Assembly (NCBI RefSeq): GCF_004153445.1
Contig: NZ_SDQC01000002.1
Span: 310,001-374,000 of the forward strand
Direction of reading: 5' to 3'
Source of the DNA: Allopusillimonas soli
Lineage (GTDB): Bacteria; Pseudomonadota; Gammaproteobacteria; Burkholderiales; Burkholderiaceae_B
Length of the DNA stretch: 64,000 nt
Positions 56,784 to 64,000 of the stretch are shown here, piece by piece. The notes under the pieces were generated by a model that saw only the letters and a list, made by a program, of their open reading frames with translations, searched no databases and was not told the DNA's origin. The position numbers and the translations under genes are program-made. Each line of letters opens with the position of its first letter. Within the stretch, counting starts at the first letter, position 1.

Positions 56784-57593
56784 TCAGGCGGGTAGGAACG
56801 CCGGCTTCAGTATTCCGCCCAAGGCCGAATAAGGAATGACGAGTTCTGGCTGCCCTGACGCATAAGGTGCTATCTCGTAGGCGTTATATTTCACGACCAG
56901 CCCGCTATCGGTGAAGCCGAAGTTTTCGCTTTCCTGGAACGGCCACATTCGCTGATAGGCCTGCGGGTCGTTCTGGACGGCGGGGTTGCCGATGAGCCAG
57001 CGCTGATAGGCCTGCTTCAGTGCTTGAATGTAGGCGGAACGCTTGCCCGGCAGCAGAATGTCCTGGAGATTCAGGGCACGGCCTGATCGATTGTCCCAGT
57101 TAATGAATTGTGTGGCCGGTATGCCATGTGCCATACCGGTCATATATTGCCAGGTATCGAGCTCCACGACGGTCAGGCTGTTATTCCGGTAGCGCGCCTT
57201 GGCGACCATCTGCGTCTCATCACGCGGACCAGCTGTTTTCCAGAAATACTGCTCGTACTCGGCAATGGTGGAATAGGGAGGCGTCGTGCTGGCACCAATG
57301 CCTGTCATGTAGGCCAACCCTCTGTCAACAAGCTCCGTTAGGCGGGGAACGCCCGGGAACACAACGGAGTCCACGGTAAGCTTGGGGCATTCGCCGTCGC
57401 AGCCCGGTTTGGCATGCGTCCATTTGACGGGCTGTGTGAACAGACCCTCGCGCTGTGATTCCTGCCCGACCTGGGCAGGAATCCGGGAAATATTCGACGA
57501 GCCTGCGCAGGCAGACAGTACCATGCAGGCAGCCAGCGGAAGCAGCAGCATGCGTGCGGCACGACCTGTTTCATCCATGTGGCGAAAATCCAT
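56784..57593 (-). CDS. RsiV-like lipoprotein (DUF3298 family)
   Basis: 269 residues. A lipoprotein signal peptide with lipobox L26-S-A-C29 (LLPLAACMVLSACAGSS) predicts membrane anchoring in the periplasm. The rest resembles the DUF4163/DUF3298 module found in RsiV and YiaD-neighbour proteins: TGMAHGIPATQFINWDNRSG, LNLQDILLPGKR, and a C-terminal YEIAPYASGQPELVIPYSAL. The domain binds lysozyme in Bacillus RsiV; whether that applies here is unknown. GGAG seven bases before ATG 57593 decides the start. No sigma factor gene is adjacent. Confidence 0.78.
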   Translation of the reverse strand: MDFRHMDETGRAARMLLLPLAACMVLSACAGSSNISRIPAQVGQESQREGLFTQPVKWTHAKPGCDGECPKLTVDSVVFPGVPRLTELVDRGLAYMTGIGASTTPPYSTIAEYEQYFWKTAGPRDETQMVAKARYRNNSLTVVELDTWQYMTGMAHGIPATQFINWDNRSGRALNLQDILLPGKRSAYIQALKQAYQRWLIGNPAVQNDPQAYQRMWPFQESENFGFTDSGLVVKYNAYEIAPYASGQPELVIPYSALGGILKPAFLPA

Positions 57594-57687
57594 CAATACA
57601 CTCCGTTTGCGTCCATTGAAAAGTAGCTGGGAGAAACTCGGCTAACATGTTAGTTTCACGGCAACACCATAGCAGACGCCCTTAAAC

Positions 57688-58032
57688 ATGACCAAAATTT
57701 ATCACAACCCGCGTTGCGGCACGTCCCGTACCGTGCTGCAGACCCTGCGCGATCGCGGCATCGAACCGGAAATCATCGAGTACCTGAAAACGCCGCTGGC
57801 GGTTCCCGAGTTGAAGGCACTGATTCAGGCAGCGGGCTTGTCCGTGCGCGAAGCAGTGCGCAGCAAGGAGCCGGTCTACCAGGAACTTGCCCTGGACAAT
57901 CCGGCTCTTTCCGACGATCAGATCCTCCAGGCGATGGCTGACAACCCCATTCTGCTCAACCGACCATTTGTCACCGCTGACAAGGGCACAAGGCTGTGCA
58001 GGCCCGCCGAGGTTGTGCAGGAAATCCTCTGA
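57688..58032 (+). CDS. arsC: Glutaredoxin-coupled arsenate reductase (ArsC family)
   Basis: 114 residues. The catalytic Cys10 lies in YHNPRCGTSRTVLQ, and the arginines that bind arsenate appear in REAVRSKEPVYQEL, ILLNRPFV and GTRLCRPAEVVQEIL, the full E. coli-type pattern. It reduces arsenate to arsenite using glutathione and glutaredoxin. No arsR, arsB or acr3 gene is near, so it is an orphan chromosomal copy, and related housekeeping proteins (YfgD-like) share this fold. It precedes an EamA transporter by 36 bases. Confidence 0.85.
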   Translation: MTKIYHNPRCGTSRTVLQTLRDRGIEPEIIEYLKTPLAVPELKALIQAAGLSVREAVRSKEPVYQELALDNPALSDDQILQAMADNPILLNRPFVTADKGTRLCRPAEVVQEIL

Positions 58033-58068
58033 CCGTCTCCGAACAGCCAGCGTGATCTCTAACCGATC

Positions 58069-58938
58069 ATGAGCGCCGAAGCCTTCACACTGGTTGTGAT
58101 CGCCGCGGCGCTGCATGCGTCGTGGAATCTGCTCTCAAAATACGCCGCCGCGCCGGCGGGTCACTTTGTTTTCGCCTATCGGCTGCTTTCTACGCTGTTT
58201 TACGCACCCTGGGTCATCTATGTGCTGGTGGCGGACGGCATGCAGTGGAGTCTGGCCGCCATTCTGTTCATCGCGCTGTCCAGCCTGCTGCATCTGGGTT
58301 ATTGCCTGTGCCTGCAGTGGGGCTATCATGCCGCTGACCTTTCGGTTGTCTATCCCGTGGGGCGAGGCACAGGCCCATTGTTGTCCAGCCTCGCCGCGTT
58401 TGTCCTGCTGGGCGAAGAGCCTTCGGCACATGGTGTTGCCGGTATATTGTGCATTGTTGGCGGCATATTGCTCATTGCATCCGGTGGAGATCTTCGGCGT
58501 TTCGCCACACCCAGGGCCTGGGCCGGCGTGCGCTGGGGCCTGCTTATCGGTTTGTTTATTGCCGCCTACACAGTGGCCGATGCATACAGCGTCAAGACGC
58601 TGCATGTGGTGCCTGTCATCCTCGACTGGCTCTCCGCCTTCGGCAACGCGCTGCTCATGGCGCCGCACGCCTGGATCCGGCGCCATACCCTGATGCGAGA
58701 CATGCGGGGCAAATGGCGGTACGCGGTGGCGGTTGGGGTGTTGTCTCCCCTGGCCTATATCCTGGTGCTCTACGCCTATCAACTGGGCGGGAAGGTCAGC
58801 TTGATCGCTCCCCTGCGCGAAATGTCGCTCATGCTAGCCACCGTGGCCGGATTCTTCCTGCTCAAGGAAAAAATATCGTTTGCGCGCCTGGCTGGCTGCG
58901 CAATCATTGTCGCGGGCGTCATTCTGCTGTCAGTCTGA
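58069..58938 (+). CDS. EamA/DMT-family membrane transporter
   Basis: 289 residues with about ten hydrophobic helices arranged as two EamA repeats (AALHASWNLLSKYAAAP in the first; VADAYSVKTLHVVPVILDW in the second, ending EKISFARLAGCAIIVAGVIL). Members export amino acids, metabolites or drugs. The substrate cannot be inferred. It shares direction with arsC, which might hint at co-expression. Confidence 0.87.
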   Translation: MSAEAFTLVVIAAALHASWNLLSKYAAAPAGHFVFAYRLLSTLFYAPWVIYVLVADGMQWSLAAILFIALSSLLHLGYCLCLQWGYHAADLSVVYPVGRGTGPLLSSLAAFVLLGEEPSAHGVAGILCIVGGILLIASGGDLRRFATPRAWAGVRWGLLIGLFIAAYTVADAYSVKTLHVVPVILDWLSAFGNALLMAPHAWIRRHTLMRDMRGKWRYAVAVGVLSPLAYILVLYAYQLGGKVSLIAPLREMSLMLATVAGFFLLKEKISFARLAGCAIIVAGVILLSV

Positions 58939-58956
58939 TTGATATGATAGTAGAAT

Positions 58957-58994
58957 TATCCGGAAATGGAGTATAAAATATCCATAATCGGAGA
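58957..58994. promoter_or_regulatory. Candidate operator of the Xre/RES toxin-antitoxin pair
   Basis: An imperfect inverted repeat, TATCCGGAAATGGA (58957-58970) and TCCATAATCGGAGA (58981-58994), pairs at 10 of 14 positions; the blocks TATCCG and ATGGA are conserved. The 10-base centre GTATAAAATA contains a -10-like TATAAAAT (58972-58979). The repeat ends 5 bases before the antitoxin ATG. Binding here would block transcription, as in autoregulated toxin-antitoxin operons. Confidence 0.5.
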
Positions 58995-58999
58995 AAACC

Positions 59000-59437
59000 A
59001 TGAGCCTTGCCTACGCCTATCCTGCCAGCCGGTTCGAACCGGCCGTCGTGCCCGACTTGAACGACCGGGGCATACGCGAACAGCTATCCGCCTCCGCAAT
59101 CAAAGGGTTCTTCAGGCTCGCGCAGGCTTGGAAATTGCGCGACGAGGACGCATGCACACTTTTGGGCGGTCTTTCCAGCAGCGCTTATTACGAGTGGAAG
59201 AAGAAGCCCGCAAAGGTGCTCGAGGTGGATCGCATCACGCGCATTTCCTATCTATTGGGCATTTACAAGGCGCTGCACATCCTGTACGGCGACGACCTTG
59301 CCGACAACTGGGTATCCATGCCCAATACCAATCTGCTGTTCGGCGGCAAGACGCCATTGTCCTACATGCTGTCCGGTGGCCTGCCAGCCATGCAGATACT
59401 CAGGCAACTGCTCGATGCCCGTCGCGGCGGGGTATAA
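59000..59437 (+). CDS. Xre/MbcA/ParS-type antitoxin (DUF2384)
   Basis: 145 residues. An N-terminal Xre-like helical domain (LSASAIKGFFRLAQAWKL, DEDACTLLGGLSSSAYYEWKK) is followed by the DUF2384 toxin-binding domain (ITRISYLLGIYKALHILYG, NTNLLFGGKTPLSYMLSGG, ILRQLLDARRG). It neutralises the RES toxin encoded next and likely represses the operon. CGGAGAAAACC precedes the ATG. Only one base separates its stop from the toxin ATG. Confidence 0.92.
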   Translation: MSLAYAYPASRFEPAVVPDLNDRGIREQLSASAIKGFFRLAQAWKLRDEDACTLLGGLSSSAYYEWKKKPAKVLEVDRITRISYLLGIYKALHILYGDDLADNWVSMPNTNLLFGGKTPLSYMLSGGLPAMQILRQLLDARRGGV

Positions 59438-59438
59438 C

Positions 59439-60167
59439 ATGCGAGAGCCGCCACGCACGGCGCTGCGTCAGGCCGACACCTGCCGCCTGCTGCCATCCCG
59501 TTTCGTGGACCAGGAAGACTCCGTCCTGGCTGCCTTGGCCGAAAACGATGCGGTTCTGCACGACATTTTTGCGCTGGACAATGCCACGAATACGCGTCTT
59601 GCGGCAGGACGGGGTGCCTTGCCCGGCATAGGGGTGGACGAGCTGGTTTACGGCGTGCCCAATTTCCGCATTATCAACGCGGCCTATACCTACCCCAGGC
59701 CCGAGGGCAGCCGGTTCAACGACGGCCAGCGCGGGGCCTGGTATTGCGCCTTCGACACCGAAACCGCGCTCGCGGAGATCGTCTTTCACAAAACCGTCGA
59801 ATACGCGGAAATCGACCATTTTCACGATTGCGTTCGGTATCAGCTATTGCTGGCCGACTTCAGCGGCACCTTTCACGATATCCGCAGTGCGCGCGGCTAT
59901 TCGCGCTGTCTGGATCCGAACAGTTACATCGCCTCCCAGACGCTTGCTGTCTCGTTGCTTGAGCAAGGATCCATGGGCATCCTTTATCCCAGCGTTCGCA
60001 GAGAGGGTGGCACCAATCTGGCCTGCTTCCGGCCTGCTCTGGTGGGGAATGTCCGCCGCGATGCCATCTACGAATTGCGCTGGGATGGCCAGCCGACGCC
60101 GCACATCAAAATGCTGAAGACTTCCCGTCGCCGTGCCGCCAAGCGGCAGACTCATACGTCCCAGTAG
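59439..60167 (+). CDS. RES-domain toxin (NAD-degrading)
   Basis: 242 residues. The RES fold is visible from RIINAAYTYPRPEGSRFNDG (conserved Arg) through AWYCAFDTETALAEIVFHK (conserved Glu) to LAVSLLEQGSMGILYPSVRREGG (conserved Ser region). RES toxins such as MbcT deplete NAD+ by phosphorolysis or hydrolysis. The first 60 or so residues form an N-terminal extension (DQEDSVLAALAENDAVLHDI). The start at 59439 follows the antitoxin stop by one base, the usual order. Its last 16 bases overlap the convergent PRC-barrel gene. Confidence 0.92.
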   Translation: MREPPRTALRQADTCRLLPSRFVDQEDSVLAALAENDAVLHDIFALDNATNTRLAAGRGALPGIGVDELVYGVPNFRIINAAYTYPRPEGSRFNDGQRGAWYCAFDTETALAEIVFHKTVEYAEIDHFHDCVRYQLLLADFSGTFHDIRSARGYSRCLDPNSYIASQTLAVSLLEQGSMGILYPSVRREGGTNLACFRPALVGNVRRDAIYELRWDGQPTPHIKMLKTSRRRAAKRQTHTSQ

Positions 60168-60931
60168 CCGGGACGGCGATAGTGCTCATGCAGGCGCTTT
60201 TCGTAATCCCGATCCACGGCCTGATCTCCGGCATACTCGGGGCTGTTCTTGATTTGCTCCTGCGTGAGGCCAGTCTGCACCCTTGAGTCTGTCCAGTCCA
60301 CACGCTCCACCCAGTCGGTAGACAGCAACACATGCTTGCCACCGGGCCACCAGTTGCGGGTATCCACGAGCAGGTAGCGCACAACCCAAGCCTCGTCATC
60401 AAAAATGAAATCCTCGACATGCCCGACGTCGCCGTCGGTGCCCGCGATGTGATAGCCGCTGACAGCTGCGCTGCTTCGCAGATGCACGTCTTCTTCGTTG
60501 CCGGCGGGCCGCGCCGCAGATTCCTGCTGCGCATCCGGAGGCGGCACGGATGCAGACTCTGGCAAAGGCAGGACGGGGTAGCCACCCGCGCCCCACAGAT
60601 AGGGGCCCGTCCAGTAATTGTCATAACCGTAATACGTTGAAAACTCGCTTTCGAGCTGGCGGGATACAGGCTTGTCGGTGTCAATGTCGGGGCTGTTCTT
60701 CACCTGCTCGCTAGTCAGGGATACGCGAATGCGCTCCCCGTCCTCGTCTATGCCTTGAATTGCGTAGGGAGAAATCAGAACCGAGCGTCCCATCAGCCAC
60801 GGCCCGGTTGCCACGACCAGATAGCGTACGCCCCATTGTTCGTCGTCGAAGTAGACCTCCCTGACGCGTCCAAGCTCATCGTCTGTCGCCTGAATCGCAT
60901 AGCCCTTTATTGTGTTTACATTGCGCAGCAT
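60152..60931 (-). CDS. Protein with two PRC-barrel domains
   Basis: 259 residues built from an internal duplication. Repeat 1 (about 1-95) has GYAIQATDDELGRVREVYFDDEQWGVRYLVV and ends SEQVKNSPDIDTDKPV. Repeat 2 (about 155-250) has GYHIAGTDGDVGHVEDFIFDDEAWVVRYLLV and ends QEQIKNSPEYAGDQAV. A Pro/Gly/Tyr-rich linker joins them. PRC barrels occur in photosynthetic reaction centres and RimM; this stress-associated soluble type has no defined function. AAGGAG six bases before the ATG fixes the start. It is divergent from the bd oxidase genes. Confidence 0.87.
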   Translation of the reverse strand: MLRNVNTIKGYAIQATDDELGRVREVYFDDEQWGVRYLVVATGPWLMGRSVLISPYAIQGIDEDGERIRVSLTSEQVKNSPDIDTDKPVSRQLESEFSTYYGYDNYWTGPYLWGAGGYPVLPLPESASVPPPDAQQESAARPAGNEEDVHLRSSAAVSGYHIAGTDGDVGHVEDFIFDDEAWVVRYLLVDTRNWWPGGKHVLLSTDWVERVDWTDSRVQTGLTQEQIKNSPEYAGDQAVDRDYEKRLHEHYRRPGYWDV

Positions 60932-60948
60932 GGGAGGCTCCTTGTGTG

Positions 60949-60978
60949 TTGAGTTTCCAGTTACAGAGCAAATACCAT
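60949..60978 (+). promoter_or_regulatory. Possible promoter of the bd oxidase operon
   Basis: TTGAGT (60949-60954) and TACCAT (60973-60978) are 18 bases apart, about 120 bases before the CioA start. A perfect 14-bp palindrome AGCGCATATGCGCT (61003-61016) lies just downstream. No TTGAT-N4-ATCAA (FNR) box is visible. Confidence 0.3.
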
Positions 60979-61097
60979 GCCTGCTCTCCCGCTAGGCAGT
61001 GAAGCGCATATGCGCTACAGTCGGAACTGCGCCGTGGCGATGCAAGCTTGCGATTTCCCGAAGCCATGCGCACCCATTGCCTCGAAGGAGCTTGCGG

Positions 61098-62573
61098 ATG
61101 CTCGATGCGTTGATGCTGTCCCGGATTCAGTTTGGCTTCACCATTGGGTTTCACATCATATTTCCCGCCGTCACCATCGGGCTTGCCAGCTATCTGGTGG
61201 TGCTTGAAGCCTGCTGGCTGAAGACCCAGCGCCAGGTATACCGCGAGCTCTATCATTTCTGGCTCAGGATTTTTGCCGTCAATTTCGGCATGGGCGTGGT
61301 CTCCGGCTTGGTCATGGCTTATCAGTTCGGCACCAACTGGAGCCGATTTTCCGATTTCGCGGGCGGCATCACAGGGCCCTTGCTGGCCTATGAGGTGCTG
61401 ACGGCATTCTTCCTGGAGGCAGGCTTTCTCGGCGTTATGCTCTTCGGCTGGCGCAAGGTAGGGCCGGGCCTGCACTTTTTCTCCACCTTCATGGTTGCCG
61501 CCGGCACACTCATGTCGGCAACATGGATACTAGCCTCCAATAGCTGGATGCAAACGCCCGCCGGCTACGCCATCATCGATCATCAGGCCGTGCCGATCGA
61601 CTGGCTAGCGGTCATCTTCAACCCTTCCTTTCCATACCGGCTCGTGCACATGAGCCTTGCCGCATTCCTCGCGACTGCGCTGATAGTCGGCGCCTGTGCA
61701 GCCTGGCATCTGCTGCGCGGCACTGACAATCCCTGTGTGCGCAAAATGTTGTCCATGGCCATGTGGATGCTGCTGATCGTTGCCCCCATACAGGCTTTCG
61801 TCGGCGATCTGCATGGCCTGAATACGCTTGAGCACCAACCGGCCAAGATTGCCGCAATCGAAGGACACTGGGAAAACACGCCAGGGGAAGGCGTGCCACT
61901 GACGCTATTCGGATGGCCCGACATGGAGGCGGAGAAAACCCGCTTTGCCGTCGAGGTCCCGCACTTGGGCAGCCTGATTCTCACGCACAGCTGGAAGGGA
62001 CAATTCCCTGGTCTCAAATCGTTTCCACCGCAAGATAGGCCTTATTCACCCATGGTTTTCTGGAGCTTCCGAATCATGGTCGGGCTGGGGCTGCTGATGA
62101 TCGCGCTTGGCCTGTGGGGCACGTGGGCGCGCTGGCGGGGGAGGTTGTTTGACGCCAAGATGCTGCTGCGAGCCGCCTGCTGGATGGGGCCGGCGGGGTT
62201 GGTGGCGCTCATTGCCGGATGGATTACCACGGAAGTCGGACGCCAGCCCTGGATTGTCTACGGCCTGCTGCGGACAGCCGAGGCAGTCACGCCAAACACG
62301 ACGGCCGAAGTCGCCGTGACGCTGCTGCTGTTCGTGATCGTATATTTCGTCGTGTTCGGCGCAGGCATAGTCTACATGCTGCATCTCATGCAGGCAGGCC
62401 CCGGTCCCCACAGTATCCCGCCCTCGGCAAGCGGCGATGGCGAGGAGCGCCGGCCGGCGCGCCCATTGTCCGCTGCGCCCGACAACCTGGCGCCGGACAA
62501 TGCCGCGCTCGATGGGCGGCCGGGTCCCGGGCCAGCCGATCCGACGTCTGGCCCGGACATGAGGACGAGGTGA
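61098..62573 (+). CDS. cioA: Cytochrome bd-type quinol oxidase subunit I (cyanide-insensitive CioA-like)
   Basis: 491 residues with about nine membrane helices. Heme ligand His19 lies in FGFTIGFHIIFPA and His184 in YRLVHMSLAAF; the quinol-binding loop is short (GLNTLEHQPAKIAAIEGHW to WSFRIMVGLG), which marks the Cio type. It oxidises ubiquinol and reduces oxygen with hemes b558, b595 and d. The last 55 residues form a Pro/Ala/Asp-rich tail after the final helix that is unusual. AGGAG seven bases before ATG 61098 decides the start; the frame is open further upstream. It ends 5 bases before cioB. Confidence 0.93.
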   Translation: MLDALMLSRIQFGFTIGFHIIFPAVTIGLASYLVVLEACWLKTQRQVYRELYHFWLRIFAVNFGMGVVSGLVMAYQFGTNWSRFSDFAGGITGPLLAYEVLTAFFLEAGFLGVMLFGWRKVGPGLHFFSTFMVAAGTLMSATWILASNSWMQTPAGYAIIDHQAVPIDWLAVIFNPSFPYRLVHMSLAAFLATALIVGACAAWHLLRGTDNPCVRKMLSMAMWMLLIVAPIQAFVGDLHGLNTLEHQPAKIAAIEGHWENTPGEGVPLTLFGWPDMEAEKTRFAVEVPHLGSLILTHSWKGQFPGLKSFPPQDRPYSPMVFWSFRIMVGLGLLMIALGLWGTWARWRGRLFDAKMLLRAACWMGPAGLVALIAGWITTEVGRQPWIVYGLLRTAEAVTPNTTAEVAVTLLLFVIVYFVVFGAGIVYMLHLMQAGPGPHSIPPSASGDGEERRPARPLSAAPDNLAPDNAALDGRPGPGPADPTSGPDMRTR

Positions 62574-62578
62574 ACACC

Positions 62579-63586
62579 ATGGGTATCGATCTTGCACTGA
62601 TCTGGGCTGTCATCATTCTCTTTGGTATTCTCATGTATGTGGTGATGGACGGCTTTGACTTGGGAATCGGTATTCTTTTTCCCTTCTTCGGAGACCGTCA
62701 TGACCGTGACGTCATGATGAACACAGTGGCGCCCGTCTGGGATGGCAATGAAACCTGGCTGGTATTGGGCGGGGCGGGCCTACTGGCAGCATTTCCGCTG
62801 GCCTATGCCGTAATTCTGGACGCTTTCATGATGCCGCTCATTCTCATGCTGCTTGGCCTTATTTTCCGCGGCGTAGCCTTCGAATTTCGCTTCAAGGCCA
62901 GTGAGGCGCGGCGACATTGGTGGGACAAGGCATTTATTTTCGGATCATTTTGTGCCACTTTCTTCCAAGGCGTGACGTTGGGCGGCTTCATTCACGGCGT
63001 CCCGGTGGCTAACCGGGTATATGCCGGCGGGGCGCTGGACTGGTTCTCTCCGTTCTCAGTGTTTTGCGGCCTGGGACTGGTGGCCGCCTATGCCTTGCTG
63101 GGCTGCACCTGGCTCATCCTGAAAACGCATGGCGGGCTTCAGGAGCGCATGCGGGTGCTGGCCAAGCCTCTGACGTGGCTGCTTCTGGCCGTCATTATGG
63201 TCATCAGCGTCTGGACGCCGCTGACTCATCCGGCCATCGCCGCACGGTGGTTCAGCTTCCCCAATCTGTTATGGTTTGCGCCCGTGCCTGTTCTTGTGCT
63301 GCTGGTCACATGGCTGCTGCTGCGCTCGCTGACCGGCGCACCGCACGCTGGGCCCTTTCTTCTGACGCTGGCCCTGGTTTTCCTGGGCTACAGCGGTCTG
63401 GGCATCAGTGTCTGGCCGTATATCGTGCCGCCCGGCATCACGATCTGGCAGGCCGCCGGGCCGGCGCAAAGCCAGGGCTTCGCATTGGTGGGCGCCTTGG
63501 TCATCATCCCGTTCATCCTGATGTATACGGCCTGGTCTTACTACGTATTCCGCGGCAAGGTTACACAGGAAGATGGATACCACTGA
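62579..63586 (+). CDS. cioB: Cytochrome bd-type quinol oxidase subunit II
   Basis: 335 residues with about eight membrane helices. The family opening is LIWAVIILFGILMYVVMDGFDLGIGILFPF, followed by VAPVWDGNETWLVLGGAGLLAAFP and FRGVAFEFRFK. It pairs with subunit I to form the oxidase. GAGG before ATG 62579 fixes the start. Its last 14 bases overlap the small third subunit. Confidence 0.95.
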   Translation: MGIDLALIWAVIILFGILMYVVMDGFDLGIGILFPFFGDRHDRDVMMNTVAPVWDGNETWLVLGGAGLLAAFPLAYAVILDAFMMPLILMLLGLIFRGVAFEFRFKASEARRHWWDKAFIFGSFCATFFQGVTLGGFIHGVPVANRVYAGGALDWFSPFSVFCGLGLVAAYALLGCTWLILKTHGGLQERMRVLAKPLTWLLLAVIMVISVWTPLTHPAIAARWFSFPNLLWFAPVPVLVLLVTWLLLRSLTGAPHAGPFLLTLALVFLGYSGLGISVWPYIVPPGITIWQAAGPAQSQGFALVGALVIIPFILMYTAWSYYVFRGKVTQEDGYH

Positions 63587-63725
63587 AAAAAACACCGGCG
63601 GGCGCCGTCCGTGGCTGCGCCGCCTGGCCTGGCTGGCCATCATCTGGACCGCCAGTGTCGCCGCCTTGGGCGTTTTTTCCTATCTGCTGCGTCTATTCAT
63701 GAACGCTGCGGGGCTGCACAGCTGA
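63573..63725 (+). CDS. Small membrane subunit of the bd oxidase (DUF2474, CydX-like)
   Basis: A 50-residue frame: a basic start (MDTTEKNTGGRRPWLRRL), then one hydrophobic helix (AWLAIIWTASVAALGVFSYL) and a short tail. CACAGGAAG precedes the ATG. Its place immediately after subunit II, with a 14-base overlap, and its composition match the DUF2474 proteins that accompany Cio-type oxidases, analogous to CydX, which stabilises the heme sites. Confidence 0.85.
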   Translation: MDTTEKNTGGRRPWLRRLAWLAIIWTASVAALGVFSYLLRLFMNAAGLHS

Positions 63726-63733
63726 TGGCGGGC

Positions 63734-63764
63734 TTGACCTTCCTACGATGGTAAGCTTTACATT
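63734..63764 (+). promoter_or_regulatory. MerR-family (CueR-like) copper promoter/operator
   Basis: TTGACC (63734-63739) and TACATT (63759-63764) are separated by 19 bases, the long spacer typical of MerR-activated promoters. The spacer region holds an imperfect dyad (ACCTTCC at 63737-63743 against GTAAGCT), resembling the CueR box ACCTTCC-N7-GGAAGGT. It stands 36 bases before the copper ATPase ATG. The regulator gene is not in the window. Confidence 0.75.
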
Positions 63765-63800
63765 GTGCTTGTCATTCGTTAATCAAGCACGAGATTCGCC

Positions 63801-64000
63801 ATGAGCTCACATTCTCTTTCTCCATCCGGTGGCCCGGCCGCTGGTACGGGCCGTACGGATATCCGGCCGAAAGGCTCACCGGGCGGGGGATCCTACGACT
63901 TATCTGTCACCGGCATGAGCTGCGCCTCCTGCGTAGGGAGAGTGGAGCGCGCGCTTGCCGCGGTACCCGGCGTAACCTCCGCTTCGGTCAACCTGGCAAC
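63801..64000 (+). CDS. copA: Copper-exporting P-type ATPase, N-terminal part (3' truncated by window edge)
   Basis: The first 66 residues are visible. A hydrophilic Ser/Gly/Pro-rich start of about 33 residues leads to a heavy-metal-associated domain with the copper-binding GMSCASC motif in [21 protein letters not shown]. CopA pumps Cu(I) from the cytoplasm. The CueR-type promoter directly upstream supports copper, rather than another metal, as the substrate. The catalytic domains lie outside the window. Confidence 0.85.
   Translation, partial: MSSHSLSPSGGPAAGTGRTDIRPKGSPGGGSYDLSVTGMSCASCVGRVERALAAVPGVTSASVNLA

Noticed and set aside
57688-58938. arsC plus EamA as an arsenic resistance operon
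   Set aside because: No arsR or arsenite exporter is present, and EamA proteins are not known arsenite pumps.

Overview
The window is a GC-rich chromosomal segment of a betaproteobacterium, most likely from the Alcaligenaceae (Bordetella/Achromobacter/Pusillimonas relatives). This rests on gene order (folD - two-component pair - aceE-aceF-lpdA; rpsB-tsf-pyrH-frr-uppS-cdsA-dxr-rseP-bamA-ompH-lpxD-fabZ-lpxA-lpxB-rnhB) and on the protein sequences. The genus is inference. Coding density is very high, many genes overlap by 4 bases (ATGA or GTGA), and no gene-free stretch exceeds about 215 bases. I see no rRNA, tRNA, CRISPR array, transposase or prophage.

Layout. 1-2.4 kb: 3' end of pdxJ, a YdjA-type nitroreductase and a lone dihydrolipoamide-dehydrogenase-like flavoprotein. 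2.5-8.6 kb (minus strand): SCO1/SenC copper chaperone, prlC, folD, and a FixJ-type regulator with its PAS histidine kinase. 8.8-15.1 kb: the pyruvate dehydrogenase operon, divergent from the kinase and with a good sigma-70 promoter. 15.2-19.5 kb: folC, a SPOR protein, cvpA, purF. 19.6-23.6 kb (minus): dsbB, glnD, map. 23.8-39.3 kb: a long plus-strand block for translation factors, UMP kinase, isoprenoid and phospholipid precursors, BamA/Skp assembly and lipid A synthesis, ending in rnhB and an rRNA methyltransferase. 39.2-42.6 kb: divergent ppsR/ppsA. 42.7-51.2 kb: type II NADH dehydrogenase, acyl-CoA ligase, an unusual Ogt, smpB, ratA, rnfH and a three-gene valine catabolic cluster. 51.2-55.7 kb: ygfZ, then mltG-tmk-holB-tatD. 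55.7-60.9 kb is the most accessory-like part: a very AT-rich gap, an exported ankyrin protein, an RsiV-like lipoprotein, arsC, an EamA transporter, an Xre/RES toxin-antitoxin pair and a duplicated PRC-barrel protein. 61-64 kb: a cyanide-insensitive-type bd oxidase with a 50-residue third subunit, then the 5' end of a copper ATPase behind a MerR-type promoter.

How the genes work together. AceE, AceF and the lipoyl-bearing Lpd make acetyl-CoA. UppS, CdsA, Dxr, FabZ, LpxD, LpxA and LpxB feed envelope lipids, while BamA, Skp and RseP build and monitor the outer membrane. PpsA and its kinase PpsR control gluconeogenesis. The acyl-CoA dehydrogenase, hydroxyisobutyryl-CoA hydrolase and MmsB form part of valine breakdown. 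The bd oxidase, Ndh and the copper genes concern respiration and metal stress.

No clearly new multi-gene system is visible. The best leads are a near-perfect 18-bp-stem hairpin inside the lpxD coding region, structured elements in front of ppsA and ndh, the AT-rich gap before the ankyrin gene, the toxin-antitoxin operator, and low-complexity insertions inside Ogt, FolC and LpxB.
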